DNA of 23,790 nt from an uncultured Anaerolineae bacterium (GTDB taxonomy: Bacteria > Chloroflexota > Anaerolineae > Anaerolineales > Villigracilaceae), in assembly GCA_903854805.1 (NCBI GenBank), contig CAINXK010000170.1, positions 1-23,790 on the forward strand. The letters run 5' to 3'. The position numbers were made by a program, and so were the translations under genes. Of this stretch, positions 14,543 through 23,222 are shown piece after piece. Under the pieces are notes generated by a model, which did not search any database, was not told where the DNA came from, and was given only the letters and a program-made list of their open reading frames with translations. Position 1 is the stretch's first letter, and each line of letters starts with the position of its first letter.

Positions 14543-14991
14543 TTCAATTTATTTACAGGTTGGTGGGCTCATTTCCAACTGTTAGTATTTGCAGCTATCT
14601 GTTTGCCAGCTCGGCTGGGGTATATATAATAAGAGCATTAATGATCCACTGCCTGCCAAAAAGGTTGTGGATTTTTTATTTCCATTGATGGCTTCGATAA
14701 ACAATCGTATCTTGGTCCGTTGTTATGTTTTTCTCGTCGGGGTTATAGTTATGGAACAAATTCTGGTAATTTTGCGTCTACAATATAATTGTGTGTCTTT
14801 GCTTACTGTTTTTTGGGAAAACGTTTTCGAAAAATCAATCTGCTAGTTCTACTATGGTTTTGAATGCCTGGTTTCCCTATTGAAATAATCCTTCCCTTTC
14901 CGGAAATGTTTTTTTGATCAGCCGCCATAGCTCGTGATTAAGTTCAATTGTGTTGAAGTCTTGCATAAAGAAGAATTGCATGAGGAACAAA
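14543..14991 (+). other. 449-base intergenic leader region of the A2M gene
   Basis: No supportable gene; an 85-codon frame at 14589-14846 has unusual composition and no ribosome site. The region contains TATAAT at 14784-14789 without a good -35 box, copy 2 of the leader element (14847-14923), and a perfect 10-base palindrome TTTCCGGAAA (14897-14906). Confidence 0.5.
14847..14923 (+). repeat. Leader element, copy 2 (upstream of the A2M gene)
   Basis: Matches copy 1 at 6914-7028 in block A (27 of 32 bases) and in block B (AAATAATCCTTCCC and GATCAGCC) in the same order. It lacks the ~40-base insertion found in copy 1. It ends 68 bases before the A2M start at 14992. A TATAAT lies 58 bases upstream of it, so it would fall in the 5' leader RNA. 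The hairpin part differs in sequence between copies. Confidence 0.5.
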
Positions 14992-17900
14992 ATGAAAAAC
15001 CAAACTCGTTGGATTGCACCCATCGCTGTCTTATTTCTTGGCTTGTTGTCATCCGGGTGTGCAGGTCTTACCCCGGTCCCAGAGCTGACGCCTGTGCCTA
15101 CCAGGCTCTCAATCGACATGACCCCTGCGGCATACCCTCAAATTGTGCGCCAGAATCCTTTGCCTGGCGAACGGATCGGTCTCTCGCCGTTAATCGAAAT
15201 TACTTTTGATCGTCCAATGCGGGCAGACAAAACCGCCACGGCCTGGCAATTTATTGATTCAAACGGAAAATCTTTGGCAGGTAAAATCAGTTGGAGCGAC
15301 CCCCAAACCTTCCAATTTCGCCCAGACCGGGTTTTGCCGGCTGGTCAGACCTTTGCCGGCATCTTTTCTGTAGCAGCCACTGCTAGCGACGGTTCCAGCC
15401 TGCCCCAAGAAATCCGTCTGGCATTTCACACCACTGACGAACTTGCCGTTGGCCAGGTTTTTCCGGCCGATAGTGCCAGCGATGTTGAGAACAAGACCTC
15501 TATCACGGTTATTTTTAATAAGCCTGTCATCCCTTTAATGACCAAGGAGAATCAGGCCAATCTGCCCAGCCCAATCACCATCCAGCCTGCGCTGCTCGGG
15601 ACGGGGAGTTGGGTCAATTCATCTGTATATGTATTCCAACCGGAAACTGGTTTGAAGAGCGGTACTGACTACCGCGTGCGTGTGCGCAGCGGGCTGAAGG
15701 ACAATACCGGCACCTTGCTTGGCAGTGATTATGCCTGGAGCTTTACCACCCGCGCGCCCTCTGTGCTTGAATTTGACCTCAAGGATCTCGGACAGGGTTT
15801 TGTGGATACAGTCTCGGACGTGCGTCTGGACCAGACTTTTGTGGTTGTATTCAACCAGCCCATGGACCAGGCCAGCGTTGCTGCAGCCCTATCGCTTCAC
15901 AACCTGGAAACCGGTCAGGATTTTCCGGTCAAATTGAGCTGGAATACAAATTCCACCGAATTGACGATTACGCATGCCAACCGCCTTGCGATCGCCAGTT
16001 TTTATAATTTGGTGATTGCGGCATCTGCGCAGGCTCTGGACGGCGGTACACTCAAGGAATCTTATCGTATTAAAATTGCCACCGCTCCCCTGCCGGCCAT
16101 TACCAGCGTCAGTCCATCTGAAGGTCGCCAGAACTCGTTTTCATCGGTTGCCAGTATTAATTTCAATACACAGATGAAAGCTGAAAGTATGAAAACCCGG
16201 GTCAAGATTTTACCTGAGCCCAAGGAGCCAGTCAAACTGTTTTATCGTGAAGACCAAAACCGGCTTGATATCCTCGGGCTAGAACCTTCGCATGAATATG
16301 TCGTCCGTATTCTGCCAGGGTTGACAGATATTTACGGCAATCCCATCACCAGTCAACTTTCTTTCAGTTTTGAAACTGCTGGTTTATCCCCACAGGCGCG
16401 CCTGGTGACGCCTAATTATCCCCTTATCTACCGTCAGTACAGCGAGCAGGGTGTTTACTTCGAATACACCAACCTGGAGATTGCCAGGATCTCGCTTTAC
16501 AGCCTTACATTTGATGAGTTCTCCGCTTTGTCGGGTGGGAAGGAGCAGCTGGATAACCTGGGGCAAGGCAGTGGCACCCTTCTACGCGAGTGGTCGCCTG
16601 AACTGCTGGCGGAGAAAGACAGTTTTGCACGCATCTTGCTTCGGCTGGATGACCAGAAACCGCTTGAGCCAGGCTATTACTATCTTGGCCTGAATGCGGC
16701 TCCGCTTACTCCTCAAAACCGCTTTTTGCAGGGTGCCGTTTTTATTGTCTCCAATCACAACCTGGCGCTCAAGGCTACTCAGAATGAAGCCATCGCCTGG
16801 CTGGTGGATTCTGAAAGCGGTCAGCCCGTGTCTGGAATGCCCCTGGTCTTTTATGACGATGTCTGGAATGTTGTCGGCAAGAGCAGCACCGATAAAAACG
16901 GCCTTGTTCATCTAGTGGAAGCCGCAAACGTCCAATATGTCCAGTCTATCGATCCGAACCATCTGGCCCTGGCGGCGCTTGCGTGGGGTTCGGGAGTCAA
17001 CGAAGGCCAATTTGGCATTTGGACCGATTATTGGAGCCCGGTCAAAAGTACATTCGCCTATACCTATACTGAAAGACCGCTTTACCGCCCTAATCAGCCG
17101 GTTTACATTAAGGGGATTGTGCGCACTAATGATGATCTACATTACAGCCTGCCGGCTCTCGACCAGGTTTACCTTACCATCGAAAATGAACAGGGCAAGG
17201 TCTTTGGTGGTGCAGTCGCACTTTCCAAAACCGGTACCTTTGCCAGTGAATACATGCTCGGCGTCGATGCTCCTGTGGGCAATTACTCCATCACTGTTCG
17301 CGAAACATCCGGAAGTGACACTGTTTTGAGCTGGTCTGACTTTCGGGTGGCCGAATATGTCAAACCTGAATTTCAGGTGACAGCCGGAGTGGATCGTTCG
17401 ATTGTGCTGAACGGGGACGAAGCTAAATTCAGTCTGGACGCTGCTTACTATTCCGGTGGCAGCCTGGCCGATGCCAGTGTGGCCTGGTTTATGGAAATGC
17501 AGCCATATTTCTACAGCCCTCCCCAACCGTATGAGGGTTACAACTTTAGCGACTATGATTATTACGATTATTATTACAATGGTGGCAGTGGTACCCAGGG
17601 TCCTCCCGTAATAAAAGAAGGCCAGGGGCAGACCGATGAAAATGGTCACTTTGAACTGCTTCAAACGCTCGAACTGCCGAAGGATTCTCCCAGCCAGCAG
17701 GTTGTTTTTAGCGCCAACGTGACAGATGTGGGTGGAAATCTGGTTGGCAGCAGCACCAGTCTGACTGTTCTGGGTAGTGCTCTGCATGCGGGCATTCGCC
17801 CCGAGAATTACGTTGGTAAAGCCGGTGAAGCGCAGACCTTTAACCTGATTGTGTTGGACATCGAAGGGAAACCTCTTGCCAAACAGGCTGTTAGCGTAGT

Positions 17901-20900
17901 GTTTATGGAGCAGCGCTGGTTTAGTGTTATTCGCAAGGATGAGAATGGGGTTTCGCGTTGGGAGTCTTCCGTCAAAAATATCCCGGCAGGCAGCGCGTCG
18001 GCTGTCACGGATGAGAACGGTCTGGCCTCGGTTTTGTTCACTCCACTTTCCGGAGGAGAATTCAAAGCGACTGTAACTGCCAAGGATGAAAAAGGTCGTC
18101 CGAGCAAGGCTTCAGCCTATCTGTGGGTTTCAAGTACCGACTATATCCCATGGCGACAGAGTAATGACCGCTCATTTCAGCTGGTTGCTGATAAAAATAG
18201 CTATAACCCTGGCGATACCGCCAAAATCCTGATTGCCCAGCCTTTTGAAGGCGAGAACTACGCCCTTATAACCACCGAACGTGGTCATATATACGAGAAA
18301 AAGGTGGTCAAACTTAAGAATAACAGCACGCTATATGAACTGCCGATTACATCAGATATGGCACCGGTCATGTATGTCTCTGTGATGGTGGTCAAAGGCG
18401 CAGATGGCAAGGCCCCTCCCGATTTCAAAATGGGCTTGCTGCGTATTAACATCAATCCTGCGCGCCAGGGCATTTTTGTCAGCCTGGAGAGCGACAAGTC
18501 TATAGCCCGGCCCGGTGATACGGTCACCTACACTGTCAAAACCAGTGACCTGGATGGCAAACCGGTCCAGGCAGATGTTTCACTGGCATTGGTGGATAAG
18601 GCTGTTCTGGCGCTGGTGCCCTCCAATACTTCGCCATTGCTGGAAGTCTTTTATCCACAGCGCGGTTTGAGTGTTATAAGCGCCTCGAGCATTGTGCTTA
18701 ATGCCGAGGACTTCAACGCAAATTACCAGGAAACTTCGCCAACCGGTGAACACTCCGGCGGCGGCGGTGGCGGCAAAGGCGAAGGGGATACCGGTATCGT
18801 CACTGTGCGTGAGAACTTCAAGGATACCGCCTTCTGGCAGGCCACTGTGCTGACCGCTGAAAACGGTACAGCCCAGGTGCAGGTTATACTTCCGGATAAT
18901 CTGACCACCTGGCAAATGACTGCACGAGCAATCACTAACGATACCCGTGTCGGTGAGTCCCAAAGTGAACTACTCAGTACCCGCCCACTCCAGATCCAGC
19001 TCCAAACCCCGCGCTTTTTCGTGGTGGGTGATGCGGTCACCATTGGCGCGTTGGTGCATAACAACACAGACCAGGCCCTCAGTGTCAAGGTCAATCTGCA
19101 AGCCGAAGGTCTAACCATCAGCTCCATGGTGCTCCAAAACGTTACCGTGGCGCCCAGGCAACAGGCCTATGTCAGCTGGAATGCCGCTGTTGCGCCAAAA
19201 GCCCAGCGGGTGGACCTGGTCGCCAGTGTTGAAAGCGGCCAATACAGCGACTCTACCCGTCCAACCCTTGGCACCTTGCCGGGACAGGGTTTGCCTGTAC
19301 TGGCTTACCATGTCATCGAGACGATTGGCAGCGCTGGGGCTTTACACGAGGCTGGCTCGGTTACCGAAGCCGTCAGCCTGGCCGGTTTTGACGGATCATT
19401 GAGTGCCACGCTCAATCTGGATGTCTCGCCTTCCCTGGCGGCCTCCATGCTTGATGGTCTGACTTATCTAAATGACTATCCTTATCTCTGCATGGAGCAG
19501 ACCGTTTCGCGATTTCTGCCCAACCTGGTTTCGCTCGAGGCTCTCAAGCTGGCGGGTAAGACCTCAGGCGATTTGCAGAATGGGCTTGATAAGCAGGTTC
19601 AGCCAGCTTTACAGCGCATCATCAGCAATCAAAACGCGGATGGCGGTTGGGGTCTTTGGCCTGGATCTGAAAGCCAGCCCACCACCAGCGCCTATGTCAT
19701 TTTGGGATTGGTCGAAGCGCGCAAATCCGGCTACGTTTTTCCTGCCAATACAGAAGAGCAGGGTCTGATCTATCTCGAAGCTCAGCTCCCCTACACCTAT
19801 TGGAGTAACGATACCTGGCAGAACAACCAGGCAGCTTTCATGCTGTATGCCCTGGCGCAGGGTGGTCGCCCGAACGGGATCAGGGTTTCTTCCCTGATGA
19901 CTAACCGCGAAAAATTGGATATATATGGAAAGGCATTCCTGCTGCAAGCCATGCAGCTTGAAAACCCACAGGATGAACGCATCCAGCGTTTGCTCTCCGA
20001 AATTATCAGCGTTGTGGCGAAATCCGCTGCCGGCACATGGTGGAATGAAAAAGAAGTTGATTATTGGAACTGGAATACGGATGTGCGTACTACTGCCATC
20101 GTTCTCAATGCGCTCATCCAGGTTGATCCGCAAAATGTCCTCATCCCGGATGGTATTCGCTGGTTAATGAAGCACCGCGAGGGCAGCCACTGGTACTCCA
20201 CCCAGGAAACCGCCTGGTCGTTGATGGCCCTTACGAACTGGCTCGCGTTTTCCGGGGAATTCCAGACCGATTACGAGTACGCCATTGGATTGAATGGGGA
20301 TTTGCTAGCATCCAAACAGGCGGATGCAGCCCATCTGTCTGAAACCACATCCTTGCGCCTGGACGTGGAAAAACTACTGTCTGATCAGGTCAATTATCTT
20401 GTTTTGACTCGTAGCGCCGGTCCTGGCATGCTCTATTACACGGCCTACATGGATTATGCTCTGCCGGTCAAGGATATTCCGGCTCTCGACCAGGGTATTT
20501 TGGTTTCGCAGCAGTACTATGCTCCCGCCGATTTGAAAACCCCTATCGCTGAGGTTGCCCGTGGTGAATTGGTGCAGGTGCGTCTGACCCTGGTTGTGCC
20601 GCAAAGCCTGCATTATGTCGTCATTGACAACCCACTGCCTGCCGGGTTGGAAGATGTCGATGTATCGCTGATGACTTCCCAGCAGATTCCAACCCGTTAC
20701 CAACCACAGGATTTCGATCGTTACGGTTGGGGCTGGTGGTATTTTTACTATAAACAGATCTATGATGAAAAAGTGGTCATGTCTGCTGACTACTTGCCCG
20801 CCGGGACCTACACCATCACCTATATGGCGCGTGCCAGCACCCCTGGTAAGTTCCATGTTCTGCCCACCACTGCCAGGGAATTCTACTTCCCGGATGTTGC

Positions 20901-20940
20901 CGGCCGGAGCGCAGGGACTGAATTTGTCATCAAACCATAA
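14992..20940 (+). CDS. Alpha-2-macroglobulin family lipoprotein with intact thioester motif
   Basis: A 1982-residue envelope protease inhibitor. Bacterial A2M traps attacking proteases through a bait region and a reactive thioester. Start chosen at the ATG 14992, with GAGGA five bases before it. The signal peptide (RWIAPIAVLFLGLLSSGC) ends in lipobox Cys23. Several Big_5-type Ig-like domains follow to about residue 470, with repeated motifs such as ITFDRPM, VIFNKPV and VVFNQPM. An MG2-type segment starts near 697 (YRPNQPVYIKGIVR). A Tyr/Asp-rich insert lies near 855 and a Gly-rich stretch near 1255, probably the bait region, followed by the A2M domain (FKDTAFWQATVLTAENG). The thioester motif is C1500-MEQ, followed by an alpha-toroid TED with QNADGGWGLWPGS. 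The C-terminal receptor-like part runs to the end. Its usual partner, PBP1C, appears to be encoded at 23420-23790. Confidence 0.95.
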   Translation: MKNQTRWIAPIAVLFLGLLSSGCAGLTPVPELTPVPTRLSIDMTPAAYPQIVRQNPLPGERIGLSPLIEITFDRPMRADKTATAWQFIDSNGKSLAGKISWSDPQTFQFRPDRVLPAGQTFAGIFSVAATASDGSSLPQEIRLAFHTTDELAVGQVFPADSASDVENKTSITVIFNKPVIPLMTKENQANLPSPITIQPALLGTGSWVNSSVYVFQPETGLKSGTDYRVRVRSGLKDNTGTLLGSDYAWSFTTRAPSVLEFDLKDLGQGFVDTVSDVRLDQTFVVVFNQPMDQASVAAALSLHNLETGQDFPVKLSWNTNSTELTITHANRLAIASFYNLVIAASAQALDGGTLKESYRIKIATAPLPAITSVSPSEGRQNSFSSVASINFNTQMKAESMKTRVKILPEPKEPVKLFYREDQNRLDILGLEPSHEYVVRILPGLTDIYGNPITSQLSFSFETAGLSPQARLVTPNYPLIYRQYSEQGVYFEYTNLEIARISLYSLTFDEFSALSGGKEQLDNLGQGSGTLLREWSPELLAEKDSFARILLRLDDQKPLEPGYYYLGLNAAPLTPQNRFLQGAVFIVSNHNLALKATQNEAIAWLVDSESGQPVSGMPLVFYDDVWNVVGKSSTDKNGLVHLVEAANVQYVQSIDPNHLALAALAWGSGVNEGQFGIWTDYWSPVKSTFAYTYTERPLYRPNQPVYIKGIVRTNDDLHYSLPALDQVYLTIENEQGKVFGGAVALSKTGTFASEYMLGVDAPVGNYSITVRETSGSDTVLSWSDFRVAEYVKPEFQVTAGVDRSIVLNGDEAKFSLDAAYYSGGSLADASVAWFMEMQPYFYSPPQPYEGYNFSDYDYYDYYYNGGSGTQGPPVIKEGQGQTDENGHFELLQTLELPKDSPSQQVVFSANVTDVGGNLVGSSTSLTVLGSALHAGIRPENYVGKAGEAQTFNLIVLDIEGKPLAKQAVSVVFMEQRWFSVIRKDENGVSRWESSVKNIPAGSASAVTDENGLASVLFTPLSGGEFKATVTAKDEKGRPSKASAYLWVSSTDYIPWRQSNDRSFQLVADKNSYNPGDTAKILIAQPFEGENYALITTERGHIYEKKVVKLKNNSTLYELPITSDMAPVMYVSVMVVKGADGKAPPDFKMGLLRININPARQGIFVSLESDKSIARPGDTVTYTVKTSDLDGKPVQADVSLALVDKAVLALVPSNTSPLLEVFYPQRGLSVISASSIVLNAEDFNANYQETSPTGEHSGGGGGGKGEGDTGIVTVRENFKDTAFWQATVLTAENGTAQVQVILPDNLTTWQMTARAITNDTRVGESQSELLSTRPLQIQLQTPRFFVVGDAVTIGALVHNNTDQALSVKVNLQAEGLTISSMVLQNVTVAPRQQAYVSWNAAVAPKAQRVDLVASVESGQYSDSTRPTLGTLPGQGLPVLAYHVIETIGSAGALHEAGSVTEAVSLAGFDGSLSATLNLDVSPSLAASMLDGLTYLNDYPYLCMEQTVSRFLPNLVSLEALKLAGKTSGDLQNGLDKQVQPALQRIISNQNADGGWGLWPGSESQPTTSAYVILGLVEARKSGYVFPANTEEQGLIYLEAQLPYTYWSNDTWQNNQAAFMLYALAQGGRPNGIRVSSLMTNREKLDIYGKAFLLQAMQLENPQDERIQRLLSEIISVVAKSAAGTWWNEKEVDYWNWNTDVRTTAIVLNALIQVDPQNVLIPDGIRWLMKHREGSHWYSTQETAWSLMALTNWLAFSGEFQTDYEYAIGLNGDLLASKQADAAHLSETTSLRLDVEKLLSDQVNYLVLTRSAGPGMLYYTAYMDYALPVKDIPALDQGILVSQQYYAPADLKTPIAEVARGELVQVRLTLVVPQSLHYVVIDNPLPAGLEDVDVSLMTSQQIPTRYQPQDFDRYGWGWWYFYYKQIYDEKVVMSADYLPAGTYTITYMARASTPGKFHVLPTTAREFYFPDVAGRSAGTEFVIKP

Positions 20941-20955
20941 GTGACTTTTCGCCGC

Positions 20956-20973
20956 GATTTGCTTAAGCAAATC
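20956..20973. repeat. 18-base perfect palindrome just after the A2M gene
   Basis: GATTTGCTTAAGCAAATC is fully self-complementary and starts 16 bases after the A2M stop. It has no loop, so it would suit a dimeric DNA-binding protein better than an RNA hairpin. No function can be assigned. Confidence 0.45.
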
Positions 20974-21005
20974 CCGCCTCAACCGCATCCATAGTTGCCC
21001 CGCAA

Positions 21006-21043
21006 GTGGATATTTGACGGATATTTATCCGTCAAATATCCAC
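21006..21043. terminator. 17-bp perfect hairpin downstream of the A2M gene
   Basis: Arms 21006-21022 and 21027-21043 are fully complementary with a 4-base ATTT loop. It lies 65 bases after the A2M stop with no gene between. A strong U-tract is missing (ACAATAAAAC follows), so termination is likely but not certain. Confidence 0.55.
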
Positions 21044-21222
21044 AATAAAACATCCTCTTTTCTTTTTCAGGCATATCCCTGACCTGCAAAAACGCCCGCT
21101 GAGTAGTTTGACAGTGTGCCATGGGTGCATCTCTATAAACAGGATTGCATAAAAAAAGGTAATCTCACCGAGGATTTTCTGGGCGAAAAGGGTTCCTGAG
21201 AACAGCAGAACAGGGTTTTTTT

Positions 21223-21269
21223 GTGGTTTTTCCTGAAGGGCATCGGAAATGCCCTTCAGGAAAAACCAC
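21223..21269. repeat. 21-bp perfect hairpin with T-run upstream
   Basis: Arms 21223-21243 and 21249-21269 are fully complementary with a 5-base CGGAA loop. GGTTTTTTT precedes it on the plus strand, and the inner stem has five A-T pairs. It may stop minus-strand transcription or be the end of a small mobile or REP-like element. Its right arm runs into the first of two direct repeats. Confidence 0.55.
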
Positions 21270-21292
21270 TTGCGGGAAAGCCATCGATCGGC
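21261..21292 (+). repeat. Direct repeat unit 1 (32 bases)
   Basis: Matches 21323-21354 at 29 of 32 positions: AAAAACCACTTGCGGGAAA, two differing bases, CATCGAT, one differing base, GGC. The first nine bases are also the end of the right arm of the 21-bp hairpin. The copies are 62 bases apart, start to start. Confidence 0.75.
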
Positions 21293-21322
21293 TGTAAAAT
21301 GGTCACGGATAGAAATTCTTTA

Positions 21323-21354
21323 AAAAACCACTTGCGGGAAAATCATCGATTGGC
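21323..21354 (+). repeat. Direct repeat unit 2 (32 bases)
   Basis: Second copy of the unit at 21261-21292, with three substitutions (all transitions). No hairpin arm precedes this copy. It lies 108 bases before the start of the membrane glycosyltransferase gene. Confidence 0.75.
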
Positions 21355-21404
21355 AAGCTTCCACATGATTTGGATGTGTTTTTTCAGAGATGCTCCCTTG
21401 TGAT

Positions 21405-21424
21405 ATTGTCAAAGTAATTACAAA
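21405..21424 (+). repeat. 20-base direct repeat, left copy flanking the glycosyltransferase gene
   Basis: ATTGTCAAAGTAATTACAAA recurs at 23395-23414 with a single mismatch. The two copies bracket the glycosyltransferase gene and the palindromic element to its right. The left copy overlaps the candidate promoter. Confidence 0.6.
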
Positions 21425-21433
21425 AATTATTCT
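21406..21433 (+). promoter_or_regulatory. Candidate promoter of the membrane glycosyltransferase gene
   Basis: TTGTCA (21406-21411), a 16-base spacer, and TATTCT (21428-21433). This is a fair vegetative-type match, about 29 bases before the ATG at 21463. The -35 part lies in the 20-base direct repeat also found at 23395, so part of the match may be coincidental. Confidence 0.4.
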
Positions 21434-21462
21434 ATTGGATTGAAAGAAATCAAAAAAAACAG

Positions 21463-23184
21463 ATGAAATTACGCCTTATTTATCTCGAATCCGTTTTTCT
21501 ATTTCTGCTTGGCGCTCTCTTGTGCCTGATGGGTGGCAACCGCTTGGGCCCTGGAGCTCTAAATTTCATAATTCATTCCGGCCTGTGGGCTGAGCGCTCG
21601 GTTATTATCGCGCAGGTATTTGTTGCGTATGGGATCATCTTGTTTGGGATGGCATGTTTTAGTTTATTCCTGGCTGCCAGAGGGCAGACACTCACAGCCA
21701 GGTTAGTGCAAGGGCTGAAGCAGGCCTGGCTAAGTTTCTGCAGTTGTTGGGCTATATTCAAACAGTTTTATCGTGAGTCTGGGCGCGAATTGTTCTGGCC
21801 GTTAATTGCGCTGGGGCTTGGCGCGGGTGTCAGAGTCTATTTCTTATCCCAGCCTATGCGCGGAGATGAATCCTACACTTTTTTAAACTTCGCGAATAAA
21901 GATCTGTTGGCTTTGTTTGATTATCAGGTTCCGAATAACCACGTTCTCCACACCCTGTTTGTAAAAAGTTCAATTCTTATCCTGGGCGCCAGCCCGGTCT
22001 CGATCCGTTTTCCGGCTTTTCTAATGGGGCTATTAACCATCCCGCTGGTTTTCGGGCTGGCCCGCGCCTTGAACCCTGAAAAACATTCAGGTGTTTTGGC
22101 AGCCATCATCACGGCAGTTTTCCCATATGTTATTTTATATTCTTCAAATGCGCGCGGCTATACTTTGATCATGGTTCTGACGCTCCTGGCTGCTTTTGTC
22201 AGTCTGCGAATGATCAAAAACCCAACGTCGGGCAAAATCATTTTACTTGCGTTGATCTCCGCTATGGGGATGTTTACGATCCCATCCATGTTGGTGGGTG
22301 TGGCAGGGATGTTCTGTTGGCTGGTGGTCTTGATCTATTTGATCAAGCATCATAATATAAAAAATATTCTCAAGGCAACCCTTCTTTTTGGGGCTCTGAG
22401 CGGAATATTTTGCTTCATCCTCTATTCACCGGTAATTGTCATTGCAAATGGCATTCAACCCATTGTTGCAAATCAGTATGTTGAGTCTCTGAGCTGGCCC
22501 GGGTTCTTTGCAAATTTTTGGCCGCAGATGCAGAAAACGCTGGTCGAATTGACGCGGGATGTTCCATTGCTTGTACTGGTCTTTGGATTGATCTTTGGGC
22601 TGGCCGGCCTGCTTCGCGCAATCCGCAGCCGGAACTGGGAAATTGCGCTTCTGTTACCGGGTCTCCTGGTCGGAGCTGTCTTTGTGATGTTCTTGCAGCG
22701 GACCGTTTTGTATTCCCGCGCCTGGATATTTGCGCTGCCGTTCATTTTCATCGTTGTGGATTATGGATTCTGCGCCTTGCTCGAAAAACTGACGCCGCAA
22801 ATTCAATGGTTAACAAAAATATTCCTGGTTTGCATGGCAATCGCCTACGCTGGTTATTTGATGTCGGCAGATATCATCAGTCATTACCCCGACACCAGCG
22901 CCTTCCCCGAAGCGCAGCTGGCAGCCGAATACCTGCGTCCTATTTTGACAGAGGCTGATGCCGTTCACGTCACCGACACGGCGGATTGGCCGTTTTATTT
23001 CTATTGTTGGTACTATAAAATGCCCCAGCCTGCCCAGCAGACCAAAATAAGTCTCGGCAAAACATATATACTTGTCAAAAAAAGCCGCTATTCCATCGAT
23101 CAAATGACCAATCAGCCGGTCATCAAGCTGCTGGATATTGACAATATGGCCCTCTATCAAGAAGTACAGAGTGAAAACAAATAA
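21463..23184 (+). CDS. Membrane glycosyltransferase of the PMT/ArnT (GT39/GT83-like) family
   Basis: A 573-residue polytopic membrane protein. It has an unusual N-terminal part of ~110 residues with two membrane helices (8-24 and 48-70), then the family core. The core starts with a helix at 112-128 and the catalytic loop PMRGDESYTF (131-140), whose Asp135-Glu136 is the acidic pair of PMT-type enzymes. NNHVLHTLF (158-166) follows in the same loop, and then about eight more hydrophobic helices. A soluble tail of ~100 residues (about 475-573) should lie outside the membrane. Enzymes of this fold move a sugar from a polyprenyl-phosphate carrier to lipids, glycans or proteins; acceptor unknown. 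The ribosome site is weak (GAAAGAAA). It stands alone, with its own candidate promoter, between the A2M gene and the PBP1C-like gene, which are usually adjacent. Confidence 0.85.
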   Translation: MKLRLIYLESVFLFLLGALLCLMGGNRLGPGALNFIIHSGLWAERSVIIAQVFVAYGIILFGMACFSLFLAARGQTLTARLVQGLKQAWLSFCSCWAIFKQFYRESGRELFWPLIALGLGAGVRVYFLSQPMRGDESYTFLNFANKDLLALFDYQVPNNHVLHTLFVKSSILILGASPVSIRFPAFLMGLLTIPLVFGLARALNPEKHSGVLAAIITAVFPYVILYSSNARGYTLIMVLTLLAAFVSLRMIKNPTSGKIILLALISAMGMFTIPSMLVGVAGMFCWLVVLIYLIKHHNIKNILKATLLFGALSGIFCFILYSPVIVIANGIQPIVANQYVESLSWPGFFANFWPQMQKTLVELTRDVPLLVLVFGLIFGLAGLLRAIRSRNWEIALLLPGLLVGAVFVMFLQRTVLYSRAWIFALPFIFIVVDYGFCALLEKLTPQIQWLTKIFLVCMAIAYAGYLMSADIISHYPDTSAFPEAQLAAEYLRPILTEADAVHVTDTADWPFYFYCWYYKMPQPAQQTKISLGKTYILVKKSRYSIDQMTNQPVIKLLDIDNMALYQEVQSENK

Positions 23185-23222
23185 CCATATCTGATCTGAC
23201 AATGTCATAATTACGCATAGCT

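Larger units (their letters stand above)
20941..21462. other. 522-base intergenic region rich in inverted and direct repeats
   Basis: No gene recognised; a 60-codon frame at 21221-21403 simply runs through the repeats. It contains an 18-base palindrome (20956-20973), a 17-bp hairpin (21006-21043), a 21-bp hairpin (21223-21269), a pair of 32-base direct repeats (21261-21292 and 21323-21354) and a candidate promoter (21406-21433). A TTGACA at 21108-21113 has TATAAA 20 bases on, too far for a normal promoter. Confidence 0.55.

Noticed and set aside
14589..14846. 85-codon open frame in the leader before the A2M gene
   Set aside because: No ribosome site, odd Cys/Val/Leu-rich composition, overlaps the AT-rich promoter region and stops inside the area of the repeated leader element.
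17540..17600. Tyr/Asp codon-rich tract (GAT/TAT repeats) as a tandem repeat
   Set aside because: It is a low-complexity insert in frame in the A2M protein; not a regular tandem array.
17137..17787. 216-codon minus-strand frame inside the A2M gene
   Set aside because: Lies fully within a clear A2M coding sequence; His/Ile/Val-rich runs come from the reverse of Tyr/Asp codons. A shadow frame.
20374..20988. 204-codon minus-strand frame over the end of the A2M gene
   Set aside because: Antisense to conserved A2M sequence, with no recognisable domain and no ribosome site.
21108..21139. TTGACA and TATAAA as a promoter
   Set aside because: Spacing is 20 bases, outside the usual 16-18, and the gene start is more than 300 bases away.
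21006..21354. CRISPR-like array suggested by repeats after the A2M gene
   Set aside because: Only two 32-base units, with three mismatches and one spacer of 30 bases, no cas genes, and the other structures are unrelated hairpins.
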